A stretch of 64,000 nucleotides of DNA from Streptomyces durocortorensis (GTDB lineage Bacteria; Actinomycetota; Actinomycetes; Streptomycetales; Streptomycetaceae). Every line of letters begins with the position of its first letter. Position 1 is the stretch's first letter. Shown here in pieces: positions 44,003 through 54,370 of this stretch. A program made the translations under genes and the position numbers. The notes beneath the pieces are model-generated. The model worked only from the letters and a program-made list of their open reading frames with translations, was not told the origin of the DNA and ran no database searches. The stretch is from assembly GCF_031760065.1 (NCBI RefSeq), contig NZ_CP134500.1:806001-870000 (forward strand), given 5' to 3'.

Positions 44003-44458
44003 TCAGCCGTCGCTTCCCGTGCCCCGCGACTCGACCAGGGCGCGCAGGGCGCGGGCGTCGCGGATGGCCTGCTCCTTGGCCATGCCGGGCTGGATGCCGA
44101 GGGCGGGCATGCTGGTGCCGTCGCTGAGGTCGAGGAAGACCCACGGGTCGCCGGAACGCAGGTTGACGCGGAGGATCTCCTCCCACGCCAGCCTGCGGGT
44201 CCGGGTGAGGTTGACGACGGTGACCCCGGTGTCGTCGGCAGTGACCCTGGGCCTGCTGAGCAGGGCGAGGACACCGAAGAAGAGCGCGGCGACGAAGATG
44301 AAGCTGACCCGCTCCGCCGGGTTGAGCCGCTCCAGCATGAGCGCGATGACCGTGATGACGAGGAACATCGCCAGGCCCACGCTCAGCAGGACCACCCGGG
44401 TGAGGGTGGGCCGGAAGGTGACCGGCAGGGTGGGGAGTTCGGGCCTGGGCGCGGACAT
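44003..44458 (-). CDS. PH-domain (bPH6/PF10756-type) membrane protein
   Basis: A 151-residue protein with two N-terminal membrane helices (LTRVVLLSVGLAMFLVITVIALML, VSFIFVAALFFGVLALLS) and a C-terminal bacterial PH-like domain (RVTADDTGVTVVNLTRTRRLAWEEILRVNLRSGDPWVFLDLSDGTSMPALGIQ). This arrangement is common in actinobacteria; the function is unknown. It is the last gene of the rib-his operon, 37 bases after hisG. Convergent with the EccA-like gene. Confidence 0.87.
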   Translation of the reverse strand: MSAPRPELPTLPVTFRPTLTRVVLLSVGLAMFLVITVIALMLERLNPAERVSFIFVAALFFGVLALLSRPRVTADDTGVTVVNLTRTRRLAWEEILRVNLRSGDPWVFLDLSDGTSMPALGIQPGMAKEQAIRDARALRALVESRGTGSDG

Positions 44459-44495
44459 CGGGGTCTTCTCTCGGGGAGTGCGGTGGCCGGGGCCG

Positions 44496-45344
44496 TCAGA
44501 GGCGGCAGGCGTGGATGGCCGTGGTGAGGATGGCGCGGGCGCCGAGCTCGTACAGGTCGTCCATGATCCGCTGGGCCTCCTTGGCGGCGACCATGGAGCG
44601 GACGGCGACCCAGCCCTCGTGGTGCAGCGGCGAGATCGTCGGGGACTCCAGGCCGGGGGTGAGGGCTACGGCGCGCTCCAGGTGCTCGACGCGGCAGTCG
44701 TAGTCCATCATCACGTAGGACCGGGCGACCAGGACGCCCTGGAGGCGGCGGAGGAACTGCTGGACCTTGGGGTCGTCGGCGGGGGCGCCGTTGCGGCGGA
44801 TGACGACGGCCTCGGAGGTCATGATCGGGTCGCCGATCACTTCGAGTCCGGCGTTGCGCATGCTGGTGCCGGTCTCGACGACATCCGCGATGATCTGGGC
44901 GACGCCCAGCTCGATGGCGGTCTCGACCGCGCCGTCGAGGTGGACGATGGACGCCTTGACGCCGGACTCCTTGAGGTGGGCGGCGACGATGCCCTCGTAG
45001 GAGGTGGCGATCGTCATTCCGTCGAAGTCCTGCGGGCCCGCGGCGGTGCCGGGCTTGGTGGCGTAGCGGAAGGTGGAGCGGGCGAAGCCGAGCTGGAGGA
45101 TCTCCTCGGCGTCGGCGCCGGAGTCCAGGAGCAGGTCGCGGCCGGTGATGCCGATGTCGAGCTTGCCGGAGCTGACGTAGATGGCGATGTCCCGGGGGCG
45201 GAGGTAGAAGAACTCGACCTCGTTCGAGGGGTCGACCAGGACCAGCTCCTTGGACTCCTTGCGCTGCTGGTAGCCGGCCTCATGGAGCATGGCCATCGCA
45301 GAGCCGGAGAGTGCACCCTTGTTGGGGACGGCGATGCGCAGCAT
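44496..45344 (-). CDS. hisG: ATP phosphoribosyltransferase
   Basis: The 282-residue long-form HisG that starts histidine synthesis by joining ATP and PRPP. The N-terminus reads MLRIAVPNKGALSGSAMAMLHEAGY; the PRPP site region reads ATSYEGIVAAHL, and a C-terminal regulatory HisG_C domain (LPGLESPTISPLHHEGWVAVRSMV) is present, so feedback inhibition by histidine is expected. Start ATG 45344, 65 bases after hisE. It lies at the downstream end of the flavin operon. Confidence 0.97.
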   Translation of the reverse strand: MLRIAVPNKGALSGSAMAMLHEAGYQQRKESKELVLVDPSNEVEFFYLRPRDIAIYVSSGKLDIGITGRDLLLDSGADAEEILQLGFARSTFRYATKPGTAAGPQDFDGMTIATSYEGIVAAHLKESGVKASIVHLDGAVETAIELGVAQIIADVVETGTSMRNAGLEVIGDPIMTSEAVVIRRNGAPADDPKVQQFLRRLQGVLVARSYVMMDYDCRVEHLERAVALTPGLESPTISPLHHEGWVAVRSMVAAKEAQRIMDDLYELGARAILTTAIHACRL

Positions 45345-45409
45345 GAGGTCAGGTTCCTTTGTGCGGAGGGGGAAAGAAGGGGCTGTGACGTGCGGTGCTC
45401 GGGGCGGGC

Positions 45410-45682
45410 TCAGAGATGGGCGTAGACGTCGTCGAGGGAGATCCCGCGGGCGACCATCATCACCTGGACGTGGTACAGCAGCTGGGAGATCTCCTCGGCG
45501 GCGGCTTCCTTGCCCTCGTACTCGGCGGCCATCCAGACCTCGGCGGCCTCCTCGACGACCTTCTTGCCGATGGCATGCACGCCCTTGTCCACCAGTTCGG
45601 CGGTACGCGAGGTGGAGGGGTCGCCTTCGGCGGCCTTGAGCTGGAGCTCGGCGAAGAGCTCTTCGAAGGTTTTGTTCGCCAT
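45410..45682 (-). CDS. hisE: phosphoribosyl-ATP pyrophosphohydrolase
   Basis: A 90-residue all-helical HisE, second step of histidine synthesis. Typical motifs: [51 protein letters not shown] and the Glu-rich metal-binding [18 protein letters not shown]. Separate from HisI, as usual in actinobacteria. Starts 34 bases after ribH; co-transcription with ribH and hisG is likely. Confidence 0.97.
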   Translation of the reverse strand: MANKTFEELFAELQLKAAEGDPSTSRTAELVDKGVHAIGKKVVEEAAEVWMAAEYEGKEAAAEEISQLLYHVQVMMVARGISLDDVYAHL

Positions 45683-45716
45683 GATGTCCTCAGAATACGG
45701 GGTCGCCGGAGGGCCC

Positions 45717-46202
45717 TCAGCGCCAGGGTTCGCTGACGGTCCGCAGCGTGGCGGCCGTGGCGACGGCGGCGGTGACCGCTTCGTGCCCCTTGTCCTCCGC
45801 TGACCCTTCGAGTCCGGCCCGGTCGAGCGCCTGCTCCTCGGTGTCGCAGGTCAGTACGCCGAAGCCGACGGGAACTCCGGTGTCGACGGTGACCTGGGTG
45901 AGGCCGAGGGTGACGCCCTGGGACACGTACTCGAAGTGGGGGGTGCCGCCCCGGATGACCACGCCGAGGGCGACGATCGCGTCGTAGCCGCGTCCGGCGA
46001 GCACCTTGGCGACGACGGGCAGCTCGAAGCTGCCGGGGACCCGGAGCAGGGTCGGCTCGTCGATGCCCAGCTCGTGCAGGGCGCGCAGGGCGCCGTCGAC
46101 GAGCCCGTCCATGACCTTCTCGTGCCACTGGGCCGCGATGACGGCCACCCGCAGGTCGGCGCAGTTGCGTACGGACAGTTCGGGTGCACCCTTGCCGCTC
46201 AT
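45717..46202 (-). CDS. ribH: 6,7-dimethyl-8-ribityllumazine synthase
   Basis: A 161-residue lumazine synthase joining the pyrimidinedione and dihydroxybutanone phosphate. Motifs: [57 protein letters not shown] with the catalytic His in PHFEYV, and [16 protein letters not shown]. Assembles as a pentamer or 60-mer. Located between ribBA (35 bases upstream) and hisE. Confidence 0.97.
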   Translation of the reverse strand: MSGKGAPELSVRNCADLRVAVIAAQWHEKVMDGLVDGALRALHELGIDEPTLLRVPGSFELPVVAKVLAGRGYDAIVALGVVIRGGTPHFEYVSQGVTLGLTQVTVDTGVPVGFGVLTCDTEEQALDRAGLEGSAEDKGHEAVTAAVATAATLRTVSEPWR

Positions 46203-46236
46203 GTTTCTCCTGAAGCTGGTGATGTGGGGATGGTCG

Positions 46237-47537
<1,301 letters not shown>

Positions 47538-47541
<4 letters not shown>

Positions 47542-48182
47542 GCCGTGGCTCCTTCCAGAGCGGGTGTCCGCGTACGCAGCCACCAGTCACGCATCCCCCA
47601 CAGGACGAGGGCGCCGTAGATGATGTAGACGAAGCCCGAGAAGGCGAAGCCGTTGGCGAAGTTCAGCGGGACGCCGACCAGGTCGACCAGCAGCCAGGCG
47701 AACCAGAACTCGACCATGCCGCGCGCCTGGGCGTACATCGCGACGACGGTCCCGACGAAGATGTACGCGTCCGGCCACGGGTCCCAGGACAGCGACGGGT
47801 AGGCGGTGAACAGGCCGCCGACGGCCAGGGTGCCGAGCGCTGCCGCGCCGATCAGCACGGCGCGCTCGCGCCAGGTGGCGAAGCGGACGGCGATGGAGCC
47901 GTCCTGGGCCTGCTGCCTGCCCCGGTTCCAGGACCACCAGCCCCACAACGCCACGACGATGACGACCAGTTGCTTGCCCGCGCTGCCGGAGAGGTGCGCG
48001 GAGGCGAAGGCGACCAGGAGGATGGCGCCGGAGAGCAGCTGGGCGGGCCAGGTCCAGATGGAGCGCCGCCAGCCGAGGGCGAGGGCGATCAGGCCGATGA
48101 TGTTGCCGATCATGTCCGACCACTTGATGTGCTGGCCGAACACGGTGAAGGCCTCGGAGTTGAGCCAGGAGGCGGCGTTCAT
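47538..48182 (-). CDS. ribM: RibM/PnuC-family flavin transporter
   Basis: A 214-residue PnuC-family membrane protein with about seven hydrophobic segments ([47 protein letters not shown], ...). PnuC relatives encoded inside rib operons of actinobacteria are known to take up riboflavin or roseoflavin (RibM of S. davaonensis). WGWWSWNRG is typical of the family. Overlaps ribE upstream and ribBA downstream by four bases each, so its level is tied to the enzymes. Riboflavin is the inferred substrate from this context. Confidence 0.9.
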
Positions 48183-48787
48183 CGCGGGTCCTGCCCGGAC
48201 CGGTCGCCGAGCATCCGCTCGACGTACTTGGCGATGACGTCCACCTCCAGGTTGACCGGGTCGCCGGGCTGCTTGTGGCCGAGCGTGGTCAGGTCGAGGG
48301 TGGTGGGGATGAGGCTGAGGGTGAAGTAGTCCGCGGCGGCCTCGACGACGGTGAGGCTGACGCCGTCGACGGTGATGGAGCCCTTCTCGACGACGTACCG
48401 GGTGAGCTCGGGCGGCAGGGAGACCTTGACGATCTCCCAGTGCTCCGAGGGGGTGCGCTCCAGGATGGTTCCGGTGCCGTCCACGTGCCCCTGGACAAGG
48501 TGTCCGCCGAGCCGCCCGCCGAGCGCCATCGGGCGCTCCAGGTTGACCCGGGAACCCGGGGTCAGCGCGCCGAGGCTGGAGCGCTTGAGGGTCTCGGCCA
48601 TCACGTCGGCGGTGAACTCGCCGTCGGCGGTGTCCACGACGGTGAGGCAGACGCCGTTCACCGCGATGGAGTCGCCGTGCCTGGCGCCCTCGGTGACGAG
48701 GGGGCCGCGCAGCCGGAAGCGGGAGGCGTCCTCCAGCTGCTCGACGGCGGTGACCTCACCCAGTTCTTCGACAATTCCGGTGAACAC
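48179..48787 (-). CDS. ribE: riboflavin synthase alpha chain
   Basis: A 202-residue two-domain lumazine-binding protein that dismutates two lumazines to riboflavin. Both halves are visible: MFTGIVEELGEV...GDSIAVNGVCLTVV and GGHLVQGHVDGTGTI...KGSITVDGVSLTVVEA. The start is GTG 48787, directly abutting the ribD stop with no spacer; the stop overlaps ribM by four bases. Confidence 0.97.
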   Translation of the reverse strand: MFTGIVEELGEVTAVEQLEDASRFRLRGPLVTEGARHGDSIAVNGVCLTVVDTADGEFTADVMAETLKRSSLGALTPGSRVNLERPMALGGRLGGHLVQGHVDGTGTILERTPSEHWEIVKVSLPPELTRYVVEKGSITVDGVSLTVVEAAADYFTLSLIPTTLDLTTLGHKQPGDPVNLEVDVIAKYVERMLGDRSGQDPR

Positions 48788-49888
48788 TCAGATTCCCTTC
48801 CGGGCAGGCGTGGGGACGGCGGTGATGCGCAGATCGGGGCCGATGCGGACGGTCTCGGTCACTTCGAGGCGCAGCGCCTGGGAGATGGTGGAGATTCCGG
48901 CGTCGGCGAGGGCGGCGGGGCCCGCGCCGAGCAGGACCGGGGCGAGATAACCGACGACCTTGTCGACCGTTCCCGAGGCGACGAAGGCACCGGCCAGGGT
49001 GGGCCCGCCTTCGAGGAGTACGGAGCGGACGCCGCGGGTGTGCAGGGCGGCGAGGAGGGCCTCGATGTCCAGGCCGGGTCCGGTGGCGGCGCGGGGCAGC
49101 CGCAGGACGACGCCCTCGGGGAGGTGGCCGGCCGGGGCGTCCTCGGCCACGGCGACGAGGGTCGGCGCGGTGCCGTCCAGGACCCGGGCGCCGGGCTTCA
49201 CGGCGGTGGCGTTCGTGTCGACGACGACCCGCAGCGGCTGGGTGGCGCCGTCGATGCCGCGTACGCCCAGCTGGGGGTCGTCGGTGCGGGCGGTGCCGGA
49301 GCCGACGATCACGGCGTCGGCCTCGGCGCGCAGCCGGTGGACGTCGGTGCGGGCCTCGGGCGAGGTGATCCAGCGGCTGGTGGCGTCGGCGGCGGCGATC
49401 CGGCCGTCGAGGGTGGCGGCGTACTTCCACAGGACGTACGGACGCCCCAGGCGCACCGAGGTCAGCCAGGACGCGTTACCCGCCTCGGCCTCCTCCGCGA
49501 GGAGGCCCTGCTCGACCTGGATCCCGGCCGCGCGCAGGGTGTCGGCACCGCCGGTGGCCTGCGGGTCCGGGTCGCCGACCGCGTACACGACCCGGCTGAT
49601 CCCGGCGGCCGGTAGAGCCTCGGCGCAGGGGCCGGTGCGGCCGGTGTGGTTACACGGTTCGAGGGTGACGTAGGCGGTGCCGCCACGGGCCCGCTCGCCC
49701 GCCGCGCGCAGGGCGTGGACCTCGGCGTGCGGTCCTCCGGCGCGCTGGTGGAAGCCTTCGCCGGCCACGGCTCCGGTGGCGTCGGTGATCACGCATCCGA
49801 CGACCGGATTGGGGCTGGTGGAGCCGAGACCGCGCGCTGCGAGCGTGATCGCTCGGCGCATGGCGGTGATGTCGGCTGCGGTGGCCAC
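48788..49888 (-). CDS. ribD: bifunctional riboflavin deaminase/reductase
   Basis: A 366-residue RibD. The deaminase half has the zinc site PHAEVHAL and TLEPCNHTGRTGPC; the reductase half has WKYAATLDGRIAAADATSRWITSPEARTDVHRLRAEADAVIVGSGTARTDDPQL and LLEGGPTLAGAF. It acts on the pyrimidine intermediate after RibA. First gene of the operon; the FMN riboswitch lies 175-301 bases upstream of its ATG. Confidence 0.97.
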   Translation of the reverse strand: MATAADITAMRRAITLAARGLGSTSPNPVVGCVITDATGAVAGEGFHQRAGGPHAEVHALRAAGERARGGTAYVTLEPCNHTGRTGPCAEALPAAGISRVVYAVGDPDPQATGGADTLRAAGIQVEQGLLAEEAEAGNASWLTSVRLGRPYVLWKYAATLDGRIAAADATSRWITSPEARTDVHRLRAEADAVIVGSGTARTDDPQLGVRGIDGATQPLRVVVDTNATAVKPGARVLDGTAPTLVAVAEDAPAGHLPEGVVLRLPRAATGPGLDIEALLAALHTRGVRSVLLEGGPTLAGAFVASGTVDKVVGYLAPVLLGAGPAALADAGISTISQALRLEVTETVRIGPDLRITAVPTPARKGI

Positions 49889-50005
49889 CGGGTCCTCCTG
49901 CCTCTTCGGGCACGGACTCCGGGGCCTGTCGATGACGACAGATAGAGCGGATCGTCAGGGGAACGCCGATACCCGAGGACGGGAAACGCCAGGAACGCAC
50001 GGATT

Positions 50006-50022
50006 GCCGGGAGCTTCCCGGC
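50006..50022 (-). promoter_or_regulatory. hairpin in the riboswitch expression platform
   Basis: GCCGGGA (50006-50012) and TCCCGGC (50016-50022) form a 7-bp stem with a 3-base loop, 40 bases downstream of the FMN aptamer and 120 bases before ribD. It may be the terminator or part of an antiterminator switch. No T-tract follows. Confidence 0.45.
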
Positions 50023-50062
50023 CACGCGTCCGCCGACGGCGGCGTACCGATGACAAACCGCC

Positions 50063-50189
50063 GCGCACTGCCTCCCATCCGGACTTTAACCGTCGGTCCA
50101 GGAATTTCACCTGGTCAACCGGCCGCTGGCTGCGGACGGGTCGCGGACTGTAACCGCCGGTTCGGAATTGCACCGACCCCGGAGTGCGC
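50063..50189 (-). promoter_or_regulatory. FMN riboswitch (RFN element)
   Basis: Read on the minus strand, the region closes with complementary ends (AGTGCGC at 50183-50189 with GCGCACT at 50063-50069). It contains the hallmark RFN boxes GGTGCAATTCCGAACC, GGCGGTTACAGTCCGCGA, GGTGAAATTCC, GACCGACGGTTAAAGTCCGG and ATGGGAG. It binds FMN and switches off downstream expression; here it governs ribD-E-M-BA-H and, by read-through, hisE-hisG and the PH-domain gene. Confidence 0.95.
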
Positions 50190-50327
50190 TGCTACTGGTA
50201 CGGAACCAGTCTGCCACGGACGTCTCTCGGCCATGCGGGTGAGCGCTGTGGGCTGGGTCACAAAGGGCTCGGGGGCGGCTGCCGCACACCCGTCGAGGAG
50301 GCGGCCGACAGCGAAGTTGACGTTTAA

Positions 50328-50369
50328 AGGTCCGGACCTATTGACGCACTGGTCTAGTCCTCTTAATCT
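50328..50369 (+). promoter_or_regulatory. second chitinase promoter with tandem chi/dre-type operators
   Basis: TTGACG (50341-50346), 17 bases, TAATCT (50364-50369). AGGTCCGGACCT (50328-50339, a perfect palindrome) lies just before the -35, and TGGTCTAGTCCT (50350-50361) fills the spacer. The two 12-mers are offset by 22 bp, the same as at 15123-15156. A DasR-type repressor bound here would block polymerase directly. The rib operon promoter must lie in the same divergent interval on the other strand. Confidence 0.85.
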
Positions 50370-50480
50370 CTGCGTCACCTCCGAGGTTCGGTTCGACGGT
50401 GTGCGCACACCAAGGACCCCGACACGACCCACCCCCTTTGCCAGTTGTGTTCTGCCGACCTCCCCAGGAGGAACGACCAC

Positions 50481-52838
50481 ATGCTGTCCCCCACCCGAGC
50501 GAGAGCCACCCTGCTCGCCGCCGGCGCCGCCGTCGCCGGACTGCTGATGACCTCCCTTGCCGCCACCCCGTCGGCGGCCGCCACCGACCACGAGTCCTGT
50601 CGCCCCGACGGCCTCTACCAGACCCCCGGTGTCAACACCCCCTACTGCACCGTCTACGACTCCGACGGACGCGAGAAGATGGGCGACGACCACCAGCGCC
50701 GCGTCATCGGATACTTCACCAACTGGCGTACCGGCAAGGACGGCAAGGACGCCTATCTGGTCCCGGACATCCCCTGGGACAAGGTCACGCACCTCAACTA
50801 CGCCTTCGCACACGTCGACAGCGCCAACAAGCTCTCGGTCGGCCCCGACAGCGCGGACAACGCCTCCACCGGCATGACCTGGCCCGGCGTCGCAGGCGCC
50901 GAGATGGACCCGGCGCTCCCCTACAAGGGCCACTTCAACCTGCTGACCAAGTACAAGAAGCAGTACCCGGACGTGAAGACCCTGGTCTCCGTGGGCGGCT
51001 GGGCCGAGACCGGCGGCTACTTCGGCCCGGACGGCGAGCGCGTCGACTCCGGCGGCTTCTACTCGATGGCGACCAACGCCGACGGCTCGGTCAACCAGGC
51101 GGGCATCGACACCTTCTCCGACTCGGCGGTCGACTTCGTCCGGAAGTACGGCTTCAACGGCGTCGACATCGACTACGAGTACGCGACCTCGATGAAGGAC
51201 GCGGGCAACCCGATGGACCACGCGCTGGCCAACGGCCGCCGCGCGGGCCTGGTCAAGGGCTACGACGCCCTGATGAAGACCCTGCGCGAGAAGCTGGACC
51301 ACGCGGGCGCCGCCGACGGCAAGCACTACCTGCTGACCGTCGCCGCCCCCTCCTCCGGCTATCTGCTGCGGGGCATGGAGACGTACCAGATGCAGAAGTA
51401 CCTGGACTACGTCAACATCATGTCCTACGACCTGCACGGCGCCTGGAACGAGTACGTCGGCCCGAACGCCTCGCTGTTCGACGACGGCAAGGACAACGAG
51501 CTGGCGCAGGCGGGTGTGTACACCACCTCGCAGTACGGCGGCCTCGGCTACCTCAACACCGACTGGGCCTACCACTACTTCCGCGGCTCGATGCCGGCCG
51601 GCCGGATCAACATCGGTCTGCCGTACTACACCCGCGGCTTCAAGAACGTCGAGGGCGGCACCGACGGCCTGTGGGGCAAGGCGCCCACGACCGACTGCCC
51701 GGCGGGCGCGGGCCTGACCAAGTGCGGTGACGGCGCGGTCGGCATCGACAACCTGTGGCACGACAAGGACACCAACGGCAAGGAATCGCCCGCCGGTTCC
51801 AACCCGATGTGGCACGCGAAGAACCTGGAGAAGGGCATCGTCGGCGATTACGTCACCGACTACGGCTTCCCCGCGGACACCCAGCTGACCGGCACGTACG
51901 CCCGTAAGTACGACTCCACGCTGGTCGCCCCGTGGCTGTGGAACGCGCAGAAGAAGGTCTTCCTGTCCACCGAGGACGAGCAGTCGGTGCAGGCCAAGGC
52001 CGACTACGTCGTCGACAAGGGCATCGGCGGCACGATGATCTGGGAGCTGGCGGGCGACTACCGGTGGAACGCGGCCAAGGGCCAGTACGAGACCGGCTCC
52101 ACGCTGACGACCGCGATGTACGACGCGTTCAAGTCGGCCACCCCGTACGGCGCGAAGCGCTCCACGATCGACCTGCCCACCGAGGCGCTGGACATCGACG
52201 TCTCCTTCGGGCAGTTCCCGCTGGGCGACTCCAACTACCCGATCAGCCCCAAGCTGAAGATCACCAACCGCACCGGGGCCACGCTGCCCGGCGGCACGGA
52301 GTTCCAGTTCGACTACTCCACCTCCGCCCCGGCCAACGCCAAGGACCAGTCCGGCTTCGGTACGACGATCATCCGCAGCGACCACACGGCGACCGACAAC
52401 ATCGGCGGCCTGGGGGGCGACTACAACCGCGTGTCGCTGAAGCTCCCGGCCTGGCAGACGCTGGCCCCCGGCGATTCGGTGGAGCTGGACTTCGTCTACT
52501 ACCTGCCGACCTCCACCCCGTCCAACTGGACCGTGACCTTCGACGGGAAGTCCTACTCCCTCGCCGGTGACCTGGCCCGCGGCACCACGCTGGTCGAGCC
52601 CGGCCCGGGACCCGACCCGACGCCGACCCCGGACCCGACCGGTCCCACGCCGACCCCGACCCCGACGGAGCCGGGCGGCGAGTGCTCGGCCCCGGCGTGG
52701 AACGCGACCACCGAGTACGGCGGCGGCTCCACCGTCAGCCACGACGGCCACGAGTGGAAGGCCTCGTGGTGGACGAAGGGCGAGACGCCCGGCTCCACCG
52801 GCGAGTGGGGCGTCTGGAAGGACCTCGGCGCCTGCTGA
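50481..52838 (+). CDS. secreted multi-domain GH18 chitinase
   Basis: A 785-residue exported chitinase. Signal peptide about 1-35 ([26 protein letters not shown]), a GH18 barrel from [11 protein letters not shown] (75) with the catalytic motif NGVDIDYE at 226-233 (Glu233), a beta-sandwich region (about 575-705, [28 protein letters not shown]), a Pro/Thr linker ([22 protein letters not shown]) and a C-terminal chitin-binding module of the CBM5/12 type ([31 protein letters not shown]). AGGAGGAA precedes the ATG at 50481. Degrades crystalline or polymeric chitin outside the cell. From memory, the S. coelicolor gene at this place is chiE. Confidence 0.95.
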   Translation: MLSPTRARATLLAAGAAVAGLLMTSLAATPSAAATDHESCRPDGLYQTPGVNTPYCTVYDSDGREKMGDDHQRRVIGYFTNWRTGKDGKDAYLVPDIPWDKVTHLNYAFAHVDSANKLSVGPDSADNASTGMTWPGVAGAEMDPALPYKGHFNLLTKYKKQYPDVKTLVSVGGWAETGGYFGPDGERVDSGGFYSMATNADGSVNQAGIDTFSDSAVDFVRKYGFNGVDIDYEYATSMKDAGNPMDHALANGRRAGLVKGYDALMKTLREKLDHAGAADGKHYLLTVAAPSSGYLLRGMETYQMQKYLDYVNIMSYDLHGAWNEYVGPNASLFDDGKDNELAQAGVYTTSQYGGLGYLNTDWAYHYFRGSMPAGRINIGLPYYTRGFKNVEGGTDGLWGKAPTTDCPAGAGLTKCGDGAVGIDNLWHDKDTNGKESPAGSNPMWHAKNLEKGIVGDYVTDYGFPADTQLTGTYARKYDSTLVAPWLWNAQKKVFLSTEDEQSVQAKADYVVDKGIGGTMIWELAGDYRWNAAKGQYETGSTLTTAMYDAFKSATPYGAKRSTIDLPTEALDIDVSFGQFPLGDSNYPISPKLKITNRTGATLPGGTEFQFDYSTSAPANAKDQSGFGTTIIRSDHTATDNIGGLGGDYNRVSLKLPAWQTLAPGDSVELDFVYYLPTSTPSNWTVTFDGKSYSLAGDLARGTTLVEPGPGPDPTPTPDPTGPTPTPTPTEPGGECSAPAWNATTEYGGGSTVSHDGHEWKASWWTKGETPGSTGEWGVWKDLGAC

Positions 52839-52859
52839 GTCCGCACGCACGCACGGCGA

Positions 52860-52886
52860 CAGCCCCGGCCTCCACAGCCGGGGCTG
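52860..52886 (+). terminator. terminator of the second chitinase gene
   Basis: CAGCCCCGGC (52860-52869), loop CTCCACA, GCCGGGGCTG (52877-52886): a perfect 10-bp stem 21 bases after the stop. Confidence 0.8.
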
Positions 52887-53018
52887 CCGCCCGTTCCGGC
52901 GGCTGACCCCAGGACGACGGTCCTGGTGACCGGCGCCACCGGAACCCCGGACCACCGGTCAGCTGATCCGCCGACCGCTCGCGGAACCCCGGGACCGCCG
53001 GTCAGCTCTCCGGCCCTG

Positions 53019-54212
53019 TCAGCGCTCCGGGGCGAACAGCGCGTCCTGCGCCGCGTCCCGGGCGGCGATCAGGGCCCCGCGCAGGACCGCCCCGTCACCC
53101 AGTGAACCGGCGCGGACCTCGGTGCGCAGGGGGGACATCGCGGTCAGCCGCTCCTCGACACGGGAGGCCAGCGCGGCCCCGCCCGCATGGCCGACGGCCC
53201 CCGCCAGGAGCAGGCACCCGGGGTCGAGGACCGAGACGACGGCGGCGGCTCCGAGCGCGAGGCGGTCGGCCAGCTCGTCGAGGAACGGCCCGCCGCGCTG
53301 CCCCGGCTCCAGCGCGCGCCGCACCGCGTCGACGGCGGCCGCCTCGTCCGCGTAGCCCTCCGGGACCGCCCCGGCGGCCGCGAGACCGTGCCGGGCGGCG
53401 AGTCCGGCCACGGCGGCGGAGCCGGCCAGCGAGTGGAAGCCTCCGTCGCAATGGGCCGCCGAGGGCAGTCCGCCCGCTCCCGGGACCGGCAGGAACCCGA
53501 TCTCCCCCGCTCCGCCGGACGCCCCCTGGCGCAGCTTGCCGTCCAGCATCACCGCGGCCCCGACGCCGTGACCCAGCCAGAGCAGGACGAAGGTTTCCCG
53601 GTCGCGGGCGGCGCCCGCCCGGTGCTCCGCCATGGCGGCCAGATTGGTCTCGTTCTCCACCAGGACGGTGGCGGGCAGCCGCTGCTGGAGTTCGCGGACC
53701 AGGGCCCGGTGCCAGGAGGGCAGTCCGGAGGTGTCGCGCAGTTCGCCGGTGGCGGGGTCGATCAGCCCGGGCGCGCCGACGCCGACGCTGTGCAGCGGTA
53801 CGGACCCGGCCGCGCGGGCGGTGCGCTCCAGGAGGGCGGCGGCCTGCTCGACGGCGGGTCCGGTGCGGGTGCCGCTGCCGATGGGCAGGGACCCCTCGGC
53901 GAGGGTGGCGCCCAGCAGGTCGGCGACGACCACGCTGACGCTGCCGGTGCGTACGTCGAGCGCCGCGAGGTGGGCCCGGTCGGCGACGATCCCGTACAGC
54001 CGGGCGTTGGGGCCCCGGCGGACGGCCCCCGACTCGCCGACGACCTGGATCAGCCCGGCGCCCTGGAGCCGCTCGACGAGGTCGGCGACGGTGGGCCGGG
54101 AGAGTCCGGTCAGCGCCTTGAGCTGCGTGGCCGTCAACGGGCCGTCCCGCTGGAGCAGTTGCAGGGCCAGGCGGTCGTTGATGGCCCGAGCCGTGCTCGG
54201 TGATGCGGGCAT
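53019..54212 (-). CDS. ROK-family transcriptional repressor
   Basis: A 397-residue ROK repressor. N-terminal HTH (INDRLALQLLQRDGPLTATQLKALTGLSRPTVADLVERLQGAGLI), then a ROK fold with VGVGAPGLIDPATGELRDTSGLPSW and VLLWLGHGVGAAVMLDGKLRQGASGGAGEIG. The ROK zinc motif CxCGxxGC is missing (AHCDGGFHSL in that place), so it is probably a regulator without sugar kinase activity. Start ATG 54212. Divergent from an MFS gene; a perfect inverted repeat at 54275-54295 lies between and is the likely operator. Confidence 0.92.
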   Translation of the reverse strand: MPASPSTARAINDRLALQLLQRDGPLTATQLKALTGLSRPTVADLVERLQGAGLIQVVGESGAVRRGPNARLYGIVADRAHLAALDVRTGSVSVVVADLLGATLAEGSLPIGSGTRTGPAVEQAAALLERTARAAGSVPLHSVGVGAPGLIDPATGELRDTSGLPSWHRALVRELQQRLPATVLVENETNLAAMAEHRAGAARDRETFVLLWLGHGVGAAVMLDGKLRQGASGGAGEIGFLPVPGAGGLPSAAHCDGGFHSLAGSAAVAGLAARHGLAAAGAVPEGYADEAAAVDAVRRALEPGQRGGPFLDELADRLALGAAAVVSVLDPGCLLLAGAVGHAGGAALASRVEERLTAMSPLRTEVRAGSLGDGAVLRGALIAARDAAQDALFAPER

Positions 54213-54274
54213 ACCGAGATCCTTCCAGATCGCCCTTGCGCCCCTCTTCCCCGGGCTGTCGCACAGTGACTATT

Positions 54275-54295
54275 TATCAGGCAGGGTTCCTGATA
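54275..54295. promoter_or_regulatory. inverted-repeat operator between ROK and MFS genes
   Basis: TATCAGG (54275-54281), seven bases, CCTGATA (54289-54295). The A/T-rich flanks (ACTATT and GTTTAC) are unusual in this genome. Position and symmetry suit a dimeric ROK repressor controlling both genes. Confidence 0.75.
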
Positions 54296-54370
54296 GTTTA
54301 CGCCACGCATCGTCGCGCGGGAGCGTCGGGACAGCCGGCACCCCAGAATTCCCAGGGGAGGCAGGACGGC

